64,000 nucleotides of DNA from Solidesulfovibrio alcoholivorans DSM 5433 (GCF_000702665.1 NZ_JNJA01000002.1:186001-250000), one strand, 5' to 3'; counted from the stretch's first letter, positions 52,739 through 62,844 are shown. Notes: generated by a model not told the origin, from the letters alone. Numbers and translations are program-made.

Positions 52739-55700
52739 ACCCGGCCGCGATTTTCATCACCCGGCCCGTCATGACCACCCTGGTCATGGCCGCGCTGCTC
52801 ATCTTCGGCGTCATGGCCTACCTGAAACTGCCTGTTTCGGATCTGCCCAACGTCGATTTCCCCACCATCGAAGTCCGCGTCTCCCTGCCCGGGGCCAGCC
52901 CCGAGACCATGGCCAGCGCCGTGGCCAACCCGCTGGAAAAGCAGTTCTCCACCATCGCCGGCCTCGATTCCATGACGTCGATCAACTCCGTGGGTTCGAC
53001 GCGCATCACCCTGCAGTTCGCCCTCGACCGCAACATCGACGCCGCGGCCCTGGACGTGCAGTCGGCCATGACCACCGCCGGCAAGGATCTGCCCGACGAC
53101 CTGCCGTCGCCGCCGTACTTCCGCAAGGTCAACCCGGCCGACGCGCCCATCCTCTACCTCGCCATCTCCTCCGAGGTCATGCGCCTGTCCGACGTGGACG
53201 AATACGCCGAGAACATGATGGCCCAGCGCATCTCCATGGTGCCCGGCGTGGCGCAGGTCTCGGTCTACGGCTCGAAGAAGTACGCCGTGCGCATCCAGCT
53301 CGACCCCGAGGCCATGGCCGCCAAGGGCATCGGCGTGGACGAGGCGTCCGAGGCGGTCGCCAAGGGCAATGTCAACCTGCCCGTGGGCACGGTGTCCGGC
53401 CCGTCCAAGGAATACACCGTGCGCTCGAGCGGCAAGCTGCTCTCGGCCGCGGGCTACAAGCCGCTCATCGTCGCCTGGAGAAACGGCTCGCCGGTGCGGT
53501 TGTCGGAAATCGCCAATGTCACGGACTCCGTGGAGGAGACCCGGCGCTTCAATTGGTTTTCCGGCACCCCGGGCCTCGTGCTCGCCATCCAGCGCCAGCC
53601 CGGCACCAACACCGTGGAGGTGGTGGACGCCGTCAAGAGCCTGCTGCCACGCTTCCAGGCCCAACTGCCGGCCTCGGTCTCGCTCAAGGTGCTCTACGAC
53701 CGCTCCGTGTCCATCCGCGAATCCGTGGCCGACGTGAAGTTCACCCTCGTGCTCACGGTGTGCCTCGTGATCATGGTCATCTTCCTTTTCCTGCGCAACA
53801 TCCCGGCCACGGTCATCCCGAGCCTGGCGCTGCCCATGTCCGTGGTCGGCACCTTCGCCGCCGTGTACGTGCTGGGGTTCAGCCTCGACAACATCTCGCT
53901 CATGGCGCTCACGCTCTCCGTCGGCTTCGTCGTGGACGACGCCATCGTCATGCTCGAAAACATCGTGCGCCACATGGAGATGGGCAAAACGCCCCTGGCC
54001 GCGGCCATGGAAGGCTCGCGGGAGATCAGCTTCACCATCGTCTCCATGACCATCTCGCTCGCCGCCGTCTTTCTGCCGGTCTTTTTCATGGGCGGCATCG
54101 TGGGGCGGCTTTTCCACGAATTCGCCGTGACAATCATGGTCGCCATCCTCATCTCCGGCTTCGTGTCCATCTCGCTCACCCCCATGCTGTGCAACCTGGT
54201 GCTTTCGCCCCACGCGCACGTGCGCCACGGCGCGCTCTACAACGCCGTCGAACGGGGTTTCGACGGCCTGCGCGATTTCTACGAAACCACGCTGCGCCTG
54301 GTGCTCAGGCACCATTTTCTGACCTTTTGCGTCTCCGTGGCGCTGCTGTTCGTGACGGTCTGGCTCTTCCGGATCATCCCCAAGGGTTTTCTGCCGAGCG
54401 AGGACACGGGCCAGCTTCTCGTCACCACCGAAGCCGAGGAAGGCGTCGCGTTTTCGGCCATGATGGAGCGGCAAAAGCGGCTCAACGACGTGCTCCTCAA
54501 AGACCCGGATGTGGAGGAGTTCATGTCCGTGGTCGGTTCCGGCGGCCCCAACAACACCAACAACAACGGCCGCATGATGCTTTCCCTGAGGCCCCTGCAC
54601 GAACGCAAGGACAGCGCGGATGCCGTCATGCAGCGGTTGCGCCGCGAGTTCGCCGAGGTGCCGGGGCTGCGCTCCTACCTGCAAAACCCGCCGCCCATCC
54701 GCATCGGCGGCCGGGCGAGCAAGGGCCAGTACCAGTTCACGTTGCAGGGGCCGGACACGGAAGAACTGTTCCGGGCCTCGGCCGCCTTTGAACAGAAAAT
54801 GCGCGATGTCCCCGGCATCCAGGACGTGACATCGGATTTGCAGATAAAAAACCCCGAACTGCGCATCGACATCGACCGCGACAAGGCCTCGGCGCTCGGC
54901 ATTTCGGCCTACCAGATTGAAAACGCCCTGGCCACGTCCTACGGCAACAGACAGATCTCGACGATCTACGCCACCGACGACACCTACCAGGTCATCATGG
55001 AGCTGGCCCCGCAGTATCAGGCCAATCCCGAGGCGTTGGCGCTCCTTTATGTGCGCTCCGCCGACGGCCAGCTCGTGCCCCTCGATACGCTCATTAAACG
55101 CGAAGTCGCCGTGGGGCCGCTTTCCGTGAACCATTCCGGGCAGTCGCCCGCAGTGACCATTTCCTTCAACCTGCGCCCGGGCGCGTCGCTCGGCAACGTG
55201 GTCGCGGCCGTGGAGGAGCTGGCGCGCCGGGAGCTGCCCGGCTCCCTCTACACGAGCTTCCAGGGCGAGGCGCAGGCGTTCCAGAGTTCGCTCACGGGCC
55301 TGTCGCTTCTGCTCGGCATGGCCGTGCTCGTGATCTACATCGTGCTCGGCATCCTCTACGAGAGCTTCATCCACCCGCTGACGATCCTCTCGGGCCTGCC
55401 TTCGGCCGGCGTCGGCGCGCTGGCCACGCTCATGCTCTTCGGCATGGACCTCAACATCTACGGCTTCGTCGGCATCATCATGCTGATCGGCATCGTCAAA
55501 AAAAACGCCATCATGATGATCGACTTCGCCCTGGAGGCCCAGCGCGGCCAGGGCCTGCCCGCGCGGCAGGCCATCTTCGACGGCGCGGTCACGCGTTTTC
55601 GCCCGATCATGATGACGACCATGGCGGCGCTCATGGGCACATTGCCCATCGCCCTGGGGTTCGGGGCCGGCGCGGCGGCGCGGCGGCCGCTCGGCCTTTG

Positions 55701-55839
55701 CGTGGTGGGCGGGCTCGTGGTGTCGCAGTTGCTCACGCTCTATTTCACGCCGGTCTACTACATCTACCTCGACGGCCTGCAGGACTGGCTCAAGCGGCGT
55801 TTGGGCCGGCGCGAGGCAAAGGCGGCGCGGGCGACATAG
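52735..55839 (+). CDS. RND multidrug efflux pump, inner-membrane subunit
   Basis: A 1034-residue, 12-helix proton-driven pump of the AcrB/MdtBC class. The proton-relay Asp pair is in SVGFVVDDAIVMLENI (TM4), and TM10 carries IGIVKKNAIMMIDFA. The two large periplasmic loops are intact. The GTG start overlaps the adaptor stop. No outer-membrane channel gene follows, so a TolC-like partner must be encoded elsewhere. Confidence 0.96.
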   Translation: MNPAAIFITRPVMTTLVMAALLIFGVMAYLKLPVSDLPNVDFPTIEVRVSLPGASPETMASAVANPLEKQFSTIAGLDSMTSINSVGSTRITLQFALDRNIDAAALDVQSAMTTAGKDLPDDLPSPPYFRKVNPADAPILYLAISSEVMRLSDVDEYAENMMAQRISMVPGVAQVSVYGSKKYAVRIQLDPEAMAAKGIGVDEASEAVAKGNVNLPVGTVSGPSKEYTVRSSGKLLSAAGYKPLIVAWRNGSPVRLSEIANVTDSVEETRRFNWFSGTPGLVLAIQRQPGTNTVEVVDAVKSLLPRFQAQLPASVSLKVLYDRSVSIRESVADVKFTLVLTVCLVIMVIFLFLRNIPATVIPSLALPMSVVGTFAAVYVLGFSLDNISLMALTLSVGFVVDDAIVMLENIVRHMEMGKTPLAAAMEGSREISFTIVSMTISLAAVFLPVFFMGGIVGRLFHEFAVTIMVAILISGFVSISLTPMLCNLVLSPHAHVRHGALYNAVERGFDGLRDFYETTLRLVLRHHFLTFCVSVALLFVTVWLFRIIPKGFLPSEDTGQLLVTTEAEEGVAFSAMMERQKRLNDVLLKDPDVEEFMSVVGSGGPNNTNNNGRMMLSLRPLHERKDSADAVMQRLRREFAEVPGLRSYLQNPPPIRIGGRASKGQYQFTLQGPDTEELFRASAAFEQKMRDVPGIQDVTSDLQIKNPELRIDIDRDKASALGISAYQIENALATSYGNRQISTIYATDDTYQVIMELAPQYQANPEALALLYVRSADGQLVPLDTLIKREVAVGPLSVNHSGQSPAVTISFNLRPGASLGNVVAAVEELARRELPGSLYTSFQGEAQAFQSSLTGLSLLLGMAVLVIYIVLGILYESFIHPLTILSGLPSAGVGALATLMLFGMDLNIYGFVGIIMLIGIVKKNAIMMIDFALEAQRGQGLPARQAIFDGAVTRFRPIMMTTMAALMGTLPIALGFGAGAAARRPLGLCVVGGLVVSQLLTLYFTPVYYIYLDGLQDWLKRRLGRREAKAARAT

Positions 55840-55860
55840 GGCGCCTGGGCGGGGGGTGAA

Positions 55861-56981
55861 ATGGCCGTAGATATCATGCTTGTTGCGGCCGTTGCGCTCG
55901 GCGTCGGGATCGTCTTGTGGCTGGTGTTGCGCCGGGAGCGCGAATCGCCTCCCGAGTGGCGCGCCCCTGCCGGTTTCGGGGCCGATGCGCCCGAGACTCC
56001 CTCCGTTGCGGCGTACGGAGGCGCGGAGCAGTTCGAGGCCCGGCGATCGGCCGCCGCGCTCGATGCGTTGCTTCGCGAGGAGGATGCCGAGGCCCCCGGC
56101 GCGCCGGAACTCTTTGCCCTGCCGGGGCCGCCGTTGCCGCCACAGCTGGTCGCGGGACTCAAGCGCCTTTCGGCGGGAGCCGCCGGCGGCGAGGCGCTGC
56201 GCCGCCTGCAGAACCCTGACGTCAGCGCCCTGCAGCTTGCCGACGCCATCGCCGCCGATCCCGTGCTCACGGGCCATGTCCTCAAAATCGCCAACAGCCC
56301 GCTTTTCGGCCTGCGCGCCTCGGTGTCGAGCCTGCAGCAGGCCATCGGGACCATGGGTTTGACCAACCTGCGCATGCTCCTTTTCAGCGAGCTGCTGGAA
56401 AGCGCCGGAGCCAGGGCCGGGCTGGCCGCACCCCTGCGGCGGGAACTCTGGCCCCATCTCGGGGCCACGGCCGTGCTCGCGCGCCACATCGCCCCGGCCT
56501 TCCCCGGCCTGGACGCCGGAGCGCTCTTCACGGCCGGCATCCTCCACGACATCGGCCGGCTGGCGCTTTACGGCCCGGGCGATACGGCCTTTCTGGACGA
56601 TCTCCGCGCGGAGACGGCGCGGTTCGGCGTCAACCATGCCGTGGCCGGCGGCGTCGCCTGCCGGGCGTTCGAACTGCCGCAAAGCCTGTGCGAAGGCGTG
56701 CGTCTGCACCATGTCGCGTTTTTCGTGGAGATGGAGGACCTGGACGCCGCCGTGGACGACATCCGGCTGGCCCTGGCCCTTGGCCTGGCCGACCGGCCCA
56801 TTCTCTGGGAGAAGGCGGCGGGGGCATCCTGGACGAAGCGCCCCGGGAAACGATACCGCCCGTACTGGCGTCCTACCGTTTCCTCGTCCGTCCGGCGGTG
56901 TTGGGGAGTTGCCTGCGGGATCCCCGGCTCTACGCGGACCTTGCGCGCACGGACTCCCTGTTGCGCATGGGCACGCTCTGA
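55861..56981 (+). pseudogene. Membrane-anchored HDOD-domain protein, apparent frameshift at 56820-56824
   Basis: An HDOD signalling protein with one N-terminal membrane segment and the HDOD body (LQNPDVSALQLADAIAADPVLTGHVLKIANSPLFGL; GILHDIGRLALYG). After LADRPILWEKAAG the frame turns to nonsense. The +2 frame continues GILDEAPRETIPPVLASYRF and ends MGTL at 56981. One extra G in the G5 run at 56820-56824 would restore one gene of about 373 codons. This may be a sequencing error, a phase-variable tract or real decay. The unshifted frame runs open into the downstream lipoprotein gene by chance. Confidence 0.8.
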
Positions 56982-57012
56982 AAAGCGCTTTTGCCGCAGG
57001 GGCGGTGGCGCG

Positions 57013-57960
57013 TCAGGGCAGGGCGGACAGGACTCCGGGGAAAAAGATCGCCGTGAGCCCGGCCAAAAGGCCGGTTGCGGCCATGATCGATGCGGCGAAG
57101 GCCCCGACGAGCATGAACTTGTGGCGCAGGGCGTTTTCCTGGGGCATGACCACGGCCGCGAAAAGCAGGGTGAGCAGGCTCCCCGTGCCGTAGAGGGCCA
57201 CGGCGATGCTCAGGCGCGCGGACAGTTCGCCCACGAGCGGCAACAGCCCCACCACGATCCAGCCCATGGCGGCCAGGGCCAGGACCTGCCCGACGAAAGT
57301 CACGCGGGCCGCGAGGCGCAGGGTGAAGTTGTAATAGTCGCGGCCGAAATCGTCCTTGTTGCGCCGCCAGACCAGCCAGGCCCCGGTGTAGGCCCCGGCG
57401 AGGCTCAGCGACAGGGCGACGCCCTCGGCCAGGAAGCGCCAGAACAAGGAATTGCCGGGCGGCAGGAGAAAAAGCGCGTCCGCCGGGGCGGGCAGGCGCA
57501 GGGACAGGGGGCGCAGCATGGCGAGCCCCGCGTAGAAGGCGAGCCACAGGCAGGCCGTGGCGGCGAAGCCGATGCCGCCGTGCAGGGTTTTTTGCGTCTT
57601 GAGCCGCTGCCACAGCCCCCGGTAGCTCAAAAAGACCGCCGCGCCGGCCAGGATAGGCGCGGCAAGGGCGGCGGCGGGCCAGGGGATGGCGAGGAAGTAC
57701 GGGGCCGCCGCAGGCGCAAGGCCATGAAGGGCGGCCAGGGCGGCGCACAGGACCACGAAAACCCACAGCCCCCCGAGCAGGGCGAAGGTCGCGGACTGCT
57801 GGCCGAATTTGTCGATGAAGATCTTGAGCCGCTTGACCTTGGCCAGGCCTGCGGCAGCGGTGATGGTGGGCACGCCGGCCACGGCCAGTGCCAGGCCGAG
57901 ATGCGCGGCGCAAAGGATCATGACCGCCCAGAAAGCGGCGATGCGGGTGGCCTCGGGCAT
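57013..57960 (-). CDS. Polytopic inner-membrane protein, unknown function
   Basis: A 315-residue protein with about eight membrane helices. Conserved-looking features are KVKRLKIFIDKFGQQSATFALLG after the first helix and NKDDFGRDYYNFTLRLAARVTF before the sixth. Several histidines lie in or near helices, so haem binding is possible, but I cannot assign a family. AAGGAGAATGCTCCCC before the ATG sets the start. It is convergent with the HDOD gene (the palindrome AAAAGCGCTTTT lies between) and divergent from the CpoB-like gene. Confidence 0.8.
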   Translation of the reverse strand: MPEATRIAAFWAVMILCAAHLGLALAVAGVPTITAAAGLAKVKRLKIFIDKFGQQSATFALLGGLWVFVVLCAALAALHGLAPAAAPYFLAIPWPAAALAAPILAGAAVFLSYRGLWQRLKTQKTLHGGIGFAATACLWLAFYAGLAMLRPLSLRLPAPADALFLLPPGNSLFWRFLAEGVALSLSLAGAYTGAWLVWRRNKDDFGRDYYNFTLRLAARVTFVGQVLALAAMGWIVVGLLPLVGELSARLSIAVALYGTGSLLTLLFAAVVMPQENALRHKFMLVGAFAASIMAATGLLAGLTAIFFPGVLSALP

Positions 57961-58164
57961 GGGGAGCATTCTCCTTGGGTCCACGGGGTTGGCGGCAAGG
58001 GCGCAGGACGCCTTGCCGACGGTTTTTGCCCTAATTCGGCCGTGGATGCAACAAAGCGGCCGCGCGCGGCGAGAGAGCGAGAATCGGCTTGCGCAAACAG
58101 GCCCGCTGACGTAATCTCGTTGGAAGTTGAAAGAGTTGGCATACGCTTCCACACCTTGGCGTCC

Positions 58165-59313
58165 ATGATGGGAAAACGGCTCCATACTGCGGCGGTCCTT
58201 TGCCTCACCTGCCTGCTTTGCGCATGCGGGCCGGGCAATACGTTGCGCACGCCAAGCAGCGGCAGCGATGACTTTCGCCTCAAGGGCGTGGAATCCAACC
58301 TGGAGAAAACCCAGGACGAACTGAAGGAACTCAAGCGTCAGCAAGGGCAAAACGAGGCCGCCCTGGCCCGGTTGCAGCGCCAGGTCGGCGCGTTGGCCGC
58401 GGCGCTCAAGGCCAAGGGCCTGCCCGTTGCGGCCACGGAGCCCCAGGGCAGCGCCCTGGGCGTGGGGTTCGCCCACCCCGGCGCGACGGTCGGAGCCGAA
58501 ACGCCGCCTGCCCCGGCCGGAGAGCCCGCGCAACCGCCGCAACTCGCGCAACCGCCCGAACCGCCCGTTGCCTCCCGGCCCGAGCCTCCCGCTGCGCCGC
58601 CCACCGGACCGGAAGCGGTGCACGGCATCCCCATGCCGGCGCCCGCCGTGCGCAGCGCCGAAGCGCCCCCCGCCGCCGCGCGGGCGCAAGCCGCGCCCGT
58701 GCCGCCCAGGGACCGGCGCGCCATGGGCCGTGTCGCCCCGGCCACGCCCGAGGCGGCCATCGCCGCCGACCGCGCCGCCACGCCGCCCGCCCCGTCCGGG
58801 CCGTCCGCCACGGCCGCGCCGACGCCGTCGCCCGAAACTGCGGCGACGCCCGCTTCTGCCGAAACGCCACCAGCCGCGGCCAAGGCCGAGGCCGGCAAGG
58901 GCGGCCGTCCGGGAAGCCCGGCCGAAACCGCTTCCCCGGCCGAGAAAGAAGAATACAACCTGGCCCTGCAACAGGCGATCAACGGCAACGCCAAGGCGGC
59001 CAAGGCCGCTTTCGAGGCGTTCGCGACGGCCCATCCGACGAGCCCGCTCGCCCCGAGCGCCCTCTACTGGATCGGGGAGAGCGCCTACGCCGCCGGCGAT
59101 TACAAGACGGCCACGGCGGATTTCGACAAGGTGGCCAAGGGCTGGCCCGGGCACAGCAAGGCCGCCGATGCCCTGTACAAGATGGCCATGGCCCAGGAAA
59201 AGGCCGGCGACGTCCCCGCCGCCCGGGTCACGCTCGAACGTTATCTCAAGGACTATCCCGACGCGGAGCTGGCCTCCGTGGTGCGCCAGAAACTGCAAAC
59301 CCTGCCCAAATGA
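58165..59313 (+). CDS. CpoB/YbgF-like periplasmic lipoprotein with TPRs
   Basis: A 382-residue lipoprotein. The signal ends in the lipobox LLCAC, then a coiled coil (about 40-85: VESNLEKTQDELKELKRQQG), a long Pro/Ala-rich spacer (about 95-255) and a C-terminal TPR domain (EYNLALQQAINGNAKAAKAAFEAF and two further units). This is the layout of the Tol-Pal-associated CpoB/YbgF family, which couples outer-membrane constriction to septal wall synthesis. The spacer is far longer than usual. The stop overlaps the dprA start; no tol or pal genes are adjacent. Confidence 0.85.
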   Translation: MMGKRLHTAAVLCLTCLLCACGPGNTLRTPSSGSDDFRLKGVESNLEKTQDELKELKRQQGQNEAALARLQRQVGALAAALKAKGLPVAATEPQGSALGVGFAHPGATVGAETPPAPAGEPAQPPQLAQPPEPPVASRPEPPAAPPTGPEAVHGIPMPAPAVRSAEAPPAAARAQAAPVPPRDRRAMGRVAPATPEAAIAADRAATPPAPSGPSATAAPTPSPETAATPASAETPPAAAKAEAGKGGRPGSPAETASPAEKEEYNLALQQAINGNAKAAKAAFEAFATAHPTSPLAPSALYWIGESAYAAGDYKTATADFDKVAKGWPGHSKAADALYKMAMAQEKAGDVPAARVTLERYLKDYPDAELASVVRQKLQTLPK

Positions 59314-60590
59314 CCACGGATGCCGTCGCCCCGCCCCCTGTCGCACCGGTCGGCCCTGTCGGCTGGACGGGCGATGCGGCCTTTCTGGCCGAACTCGAAG
59401 CCAGCCTGCGCCTGCGTCATGCCCCGGGCATCGGCCCCCGGACCTGGAAGCGCATTTTCGAGCGCTACGATTCGGCCGTGGCCGCCCTGGACGATGTCCG
59501 TTCCTTCGGTCCGCAGGGCCTTTGCGACGACGCGGCCGCCGGAGCCCTCGCCCGCGGCGCGTCCACGCCTGCGGCGCGGCGCGAAATGGAGGCGGCGGCC
59601 CAAAAGGGCCTGCTCCCCATTCCCTATTTCCATCCCGCCTATCCGGCGCGGCTGCGCGAACTGCCCGACCCGCCGGCGGCGCTTTACGTCGTCGGCGACG
59701 CGCGCCTGCTCTCCGGGCCGTGCGTGGCCATGGTCGGGGCCAGGCAGTGCTCGCGCTACGGCTTCGCCCAGGCCCACGAGATCGCCGCCGGGCTGGCCGC
59801 GGCCGGCATCACCGTGGTTTCGGGGCTGGCCTTCGGCATCGATCGCCAGGCGCACCTGGGCGGCCTGACCGGCCCCGGACGTTCCCTTGCCGTGTGCGGC
59901 ACGGGGCTCGACCTGGTCTATCCCGACGCCAACCTGGACGTGTGGCGCGCGCTTGCCGCCTCCGGCGCGGTGGTCAGCGAATTCGCGCCCGGCACGCCGC
60001 CCCAGGCGCAGAATTTCCCCATCCGCAACCGCATCATCGCCGGGCTGTCCCTGGGCGTCCTGGTCGTGGAGGCGGCGGCCCGTTCGGGCAGCCTCATCAC
60101 CGCGCGGGCGGCCCTGGAGCAGGGCCGCGAAGTGTTCGCCATGCCCGGGCCCGTGAATCTGCCGAGCTTCGCCGGCTGCCATGCGCTGCTCGCCCAGGGC
60201 GCGCGGCTGGTGCAGACGGCGGACGACATCGTGGCCGCCCTGTCCCGGGAGCTCGCCGGCTTCGTGGCCGCGCCCCGGGCCGCGCCGCCCGTGGCCGTAC
60301 GGCCGGCGGCCCGCCCCGCAAGCGGCTCCCCGCCGTCCGCGCCGCCGCCTCGCCCCCCGAAAGAGCCCTCGCCGCCGCAAGCGTCCGCGCCGCCGCCGGA
60401 CGCCTCCGACCTGGGGGGGCTGGAGGCCGACGTGTTCGCCCTGCTCGGCGAGTCCGGCCGGCTGCACATCGACGCGCTGACCACGCGCCTGTCCGCCGCA
60501 TCCGGTGCGGTAAGCCGCGCCCTGGTCCTTTTGGAACTCAAGGGACTTGTGCGGAAATTGCCGGGCATGTACTACACGAGGGACGCGTAA
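59310..60590 (+). CDS. dprA: DNA-processing protein DprA
   Basis: A 426-residue ssDNA-binding RecA loader for natural transformation and recombination. It has an N-terminal HhH-like region (LRHAPGIGPRTWKRIFERY), the Rossmann core (CVAMVGARQCSRYG; VVSGLAFGIDRQAH; AVCGTGLD; PIRNRIIAGLS; VVEAAARSGSLITARAALEQGR) and a winged-helix C-terminus after a Pro-rich linker (about 330-360). The ATG overlaps the lipoprotein stop (ATGA). Confidence 0.96.
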   Translation: MTTDAVAPPPVAPVGPVGWTGDAAFLAELEASLRLRHAPGIGPRTWKRIFERYDSAVAALDDVRSFGPQGLCDDAAAGALARGASTPAARREMEAAAQKGLLPIPYFHPAYPARLRELPDPPAALYVVGDARLLSGPCVAMVGARQCSRYGFAQAHEIAAGLAAAGITVVSGLAFGIDRQAHLGGLTGPGRSLAVCGTGLDLVYPDANLDVWRALAASGAVVSEFAPGTPPQAQNFPIRNRIIAGLSLGVLVVEAAARSGSLITARAALEQGREVFAMPGPVNLPSFAGCHALLAQGARLVQTADDIVAALSRELAGFVAAPRAAPPVAVRPAARPASGSPPSAPPPRPPKEPSPPQASAPPPDASDLGGLEADVFALLGESGRLHIDALTTRLSAASGAVSRALVLLELKGLVRKLPGMYYTRDA

Positions 60591-60603
60591 GGACAGGCAG
60601 CCC

Positions 60604-61044
60604 ATGCAGAAAATCCCCCTCGACCTGGCGCGGCCGGGCATGATCCTGGCCAAGCCCGTGGCCCGGCCAGACGGTATCGCCGTGGCCGCGGCCGGCTCCG
60701 AACTTTCCGAAAGCCTGCTCGACCGCTTCGACTCCATGGGCGTGACCCACCTCGTGGTCGAGGGCGAGCCCGTGGCCCTGGACGGGCCGGCCGGTTCCTC
60801 GTCCTTCGACAAGCGCCTGGAGCGGCTGGACTACCTTTTCCGCAAATTTCCCGACGACAAGTGGATGGTCCAGATCCGCCGGCTGCTCGACCACTATTTC
60901 CGCATGAAGGCCGCGGCCAGCGCGGCCATGGTCGAGGCGGCCAAGGCTGCCAAGGTCGCCGCCGCGGCAGCAGCCGAAGCCGAGGCCGCCCAAGGGCCGC
61001 AAGGGGTCGAAGCGCCGGCCAAGGCCAGGGAGGCCGGACGATGA
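60604..61044 (+). CDS. Small protein resembling the N-terminal domain of HD-GYP proteins
   Basis: A 146-residue protein. The first 60 residues (IPLDLARPGMILAKPVARPDG...ESLLDRFDSMGVTHLVVEGEPV) look like the DUF3391-like module usually fused in front of HD-GYP phosphodiesterases, here standing alone. The C-terminal third is an Ala/Lys helix (MKAAASAAMVEAAKAAKVAAAAAA). Its stop overlaps the HDOD gene start (ATGA), so the two probably work together. Confidence 0.75.
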   Translation: MQKIPLDLARPGMILAKPVARPDGIAVAAAGSELSESLLDRFDSMGVTHLVVEGEPVALDGPAGSSSFDKRLERLDYLFRKFPDDKWMVQIRRLLDHYFRMKAAASAAMVEAAKAAKVAAAAAAEAEAAQGPQGVEAPAKAREAGR

Positions 61045-61880
61045 GCGAGGACCTGCGCACCGAGCGCAAGAACCGCATCCTGGCCGTGCGCGACCTGCCG
61101 ACCCTGCCCAAGGTTCTCGACGAGGTCAGCAAGCTCGTCGAGCGCCCGGATTCCACCACCGAACAGGTGGCCAAGCTCATCAGCATGGACCAGGTGCTCT
61201 CGGCCAAGGTCCTCAAGATGGTCAACTCGCCGGTCTACGGCTTTCCCGGCCGCATCAGTTCCATCGGCCACGCCCTCGTGCTGCTCGGGTTCAACGTCCT
61301 GCGTTCGATTATCGTGTCCACCTCGGTCTTCGAGGTCATGACCGAGAACATGGTCGGGCTGTGGGAGCACAGCCTCGGCTGCGCCATGGCCTGCGGCGCC
61401 ACGGCGCGCATGCTCGGCTTCAAGGACGCCGAGGAATATTCCGTGGCCGGGCTGCTCCACGACCTCGGCAAGGTCGTGGCCACGGTGCAACTGCCCGACC
61501 TCAAGCTCGAAATCGAGCGCGTGGTCACCGCGCGCGACCTTTTCTACCTCGAAGCCGAACGCGAGGTGCTGGGTTTCGGCCACGACCGCATCAACGCCTG
61601 GCTCGCCGACCACTGGAAGCTGCCGGCCAACATCAAGGAGGGGCTTTCCTACCATCACAAGCCCCATCTTGCTTCGCTGTATCCCGAGATGGCGAGCGTC
61701 GTGCATCTGGGCGATTTTCTGGTGCGCTCCTTCGAGTACGGCTTTTCCGGCGACGTCGGCGTGACCTACCTGCGCCCGGAAGCCCTGAAAGTCCTCAAGA
61801 TCAAGCCGGCGGATTTTGAAAAGCTCCTGGACCAGTTATGCGGCCAGTTCGTGGAGATCGCCGACCTGTCCTTCGCCTGA
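61041..61880 (+). CDS. HDOD-domain signalling protein
   Basis: A 279-residue soluble HDOD protein (LPTLPKVLDEVSKLVERPDSTTEQVAKLISMDQVLSAKVLKMVNSP; GLLHDLGKVVA). HDOD domains resemble HD phosphohydrolases but usually lack the full metal site and act as signalling scaffolds. It is coupled to the small module upstream and followed after 4 nt by a GGDEF protein, so a c-di-GMP-linked signalling unit is likely. Confidence 0.92.
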   Translation: MSEDLRTERKNRILAVRDLPTLPKVLDEVSKLVERPDSTTEQVAKLISMDQVLSAKVLKMVNSPVYGFPGRISSIGHALVLLGFNVLRSIIVSTSVFEVMTENMVGLWEHSLGCAMACGATARMLGFKDAEEYSVAGLLHDLGKVVATVQLPDLKLEIERVVTARDLFYLEAEREVLGFGHDRINAWLADHWKLPANIKEGLSYHHKPHLASLYPEMASVVHLGDFLVRSFEYGFSGDVGVTYLRPEALKVLKIKPADFEKLLDQLCGQFVEIADLSFA

Positions 61881-61884
61881 GCCC

Positions 61885-62844
61885 ATGCCCGAACGCCCTC
61901 TTTGCCTGTTCACCAGGCCCCAAAAAATCATGGTCCTCAGCCCCGGAGAGGAGTTGGCCGCGCTTTTCGCCGTCGCCTTTTCCCCGGCCGAGGTCGAGGT
62001 CATGGCCCTTGCGCGCGGTCGCGGGGCCGTGGAGACGCTTTTCATCGACCCGCCCGACCTGCTGGTGGTGGACGCCGCCCTTGCCGACCTCCCGGGGCTC
62101 GAACTCGTCGCCATGGTCAAAAGCGAAAACGTCTACCGCCAGTTGCCCGTGGCCTTCGTCATGGACGAGGCGGCGCTCGTCGAGGACATCGACTGGTGTG
62201 CGGCCGAGGTGGACGAGCTGCTGACCCGCCCCCTGACCGCGCCCATGCTGCGCGCCCGCATCAGCCTGACCCTGGCCCGGGCCTCGCGTTCACTGGACGC
62301 CAACCCCCTGACCAAGTTGCCGGGCAACACCTCCATCATCGGCCGCATCCAGGAGCGCATCGAGCGCAAGGAGGATTTCGCGCTGGCCTACGCCGACCTC
62401 GACTATTTCAAGTCCTTCAATGACAAGTACGGCTTTTCCCGGGGCGACGAGGTGCTCATGATGACGGCGCGCATCATCGTCAACACCGTGCGCGCCGTGG
62501 GCGGGGCCAAGGCCTTTGTCGGACACGTGGGCGGCGACGATTTCGTCTTCATCCTGCCTGTCGACCAGGTGGAAGCGGCCTGCCAGGCCGTGGTGCGGAG
62601 CTTCGACGACATCGTGCCGCATTTCTACGACGCCGACGACCGCGAGCGCGGCTTCATCCAGTCCGTGGACCGCGAAGGCAACCGCCGTTCCTTTCCGCTC
62701 ATGGCCATTTCCATCGCCGTGATCTTCAACCGGGACGGGCGGTTGACGCACTACGGCGAGGCCTCCCAGATGGCCATGACGCTCAAGAAGAAAGCCAAGG
62801 AAAATCCCCGGAGCTGCTATGTCCTCGACAAGCGGCAGTACTGA
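61885..62844 (+). CDS. GGDEF-domain protein with receiver-like N-terminus
   Basis: A 319-residue protein. Residues 1-130 have the fold pattern of a response-regulator receiver (LVVDAALADLPGLELVAMVKS) but start in a degenerate way. The GGDEF domain (about 150-310) has GGDDF in HVGGDDFVF, an allowed active form. NPLTKLPGNTSIIGRIQERI marks the domain start. No RxxD inhibitory site precedes the motif. It overlaps the xer recombinase gene by 26 nt. Confidence 0.88.
   Translation: MPERPLCLFTRPQKIMVLSPGEELAALFAVAFSPAEVEVMALARGRGAVETLFIDPPDLLVVDAALADLPGLELVAMVKSENVYRQLPVAFVMDEAALVEDIDWCAAEVDELLTRPLTAPMLRARISLTLARASRSLDANPLTKLPGNTSIIGRIQERIERKEDFALAYADLDYFKSFNDKYGFSRGDEVLMMTARIIVNTVRAVGGAKAFVGHVGGDDFVFILPVDQVEAACQAVVRSFDDIVPHFYDADDRERGFIQSVDREGNRRSFPLMAISIAVIFNRDGRLTHYGEASQMAMTLKKKAKENPRSCYVLDKRQY

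Noticed and set aside
52507-56712. 1401-codon minus-strand frame opposite the RND pump
   Set aside because: Dominated by His, Arg, Gly and Asp in the pattern expected from the complement of the pump gene; the pump has all family motifs.
55861-59313. Single 1150-codon frame joining the HDOD protein to the CpoB-like lipoprotein
   Set aside because: The middle crosses a minus-strand membrane protein gene in antisense, has repetitive Gly/Arg/Gln character, and the true HDOD C-terminus is visible in another frame. It is a frameshift read-through by chance.
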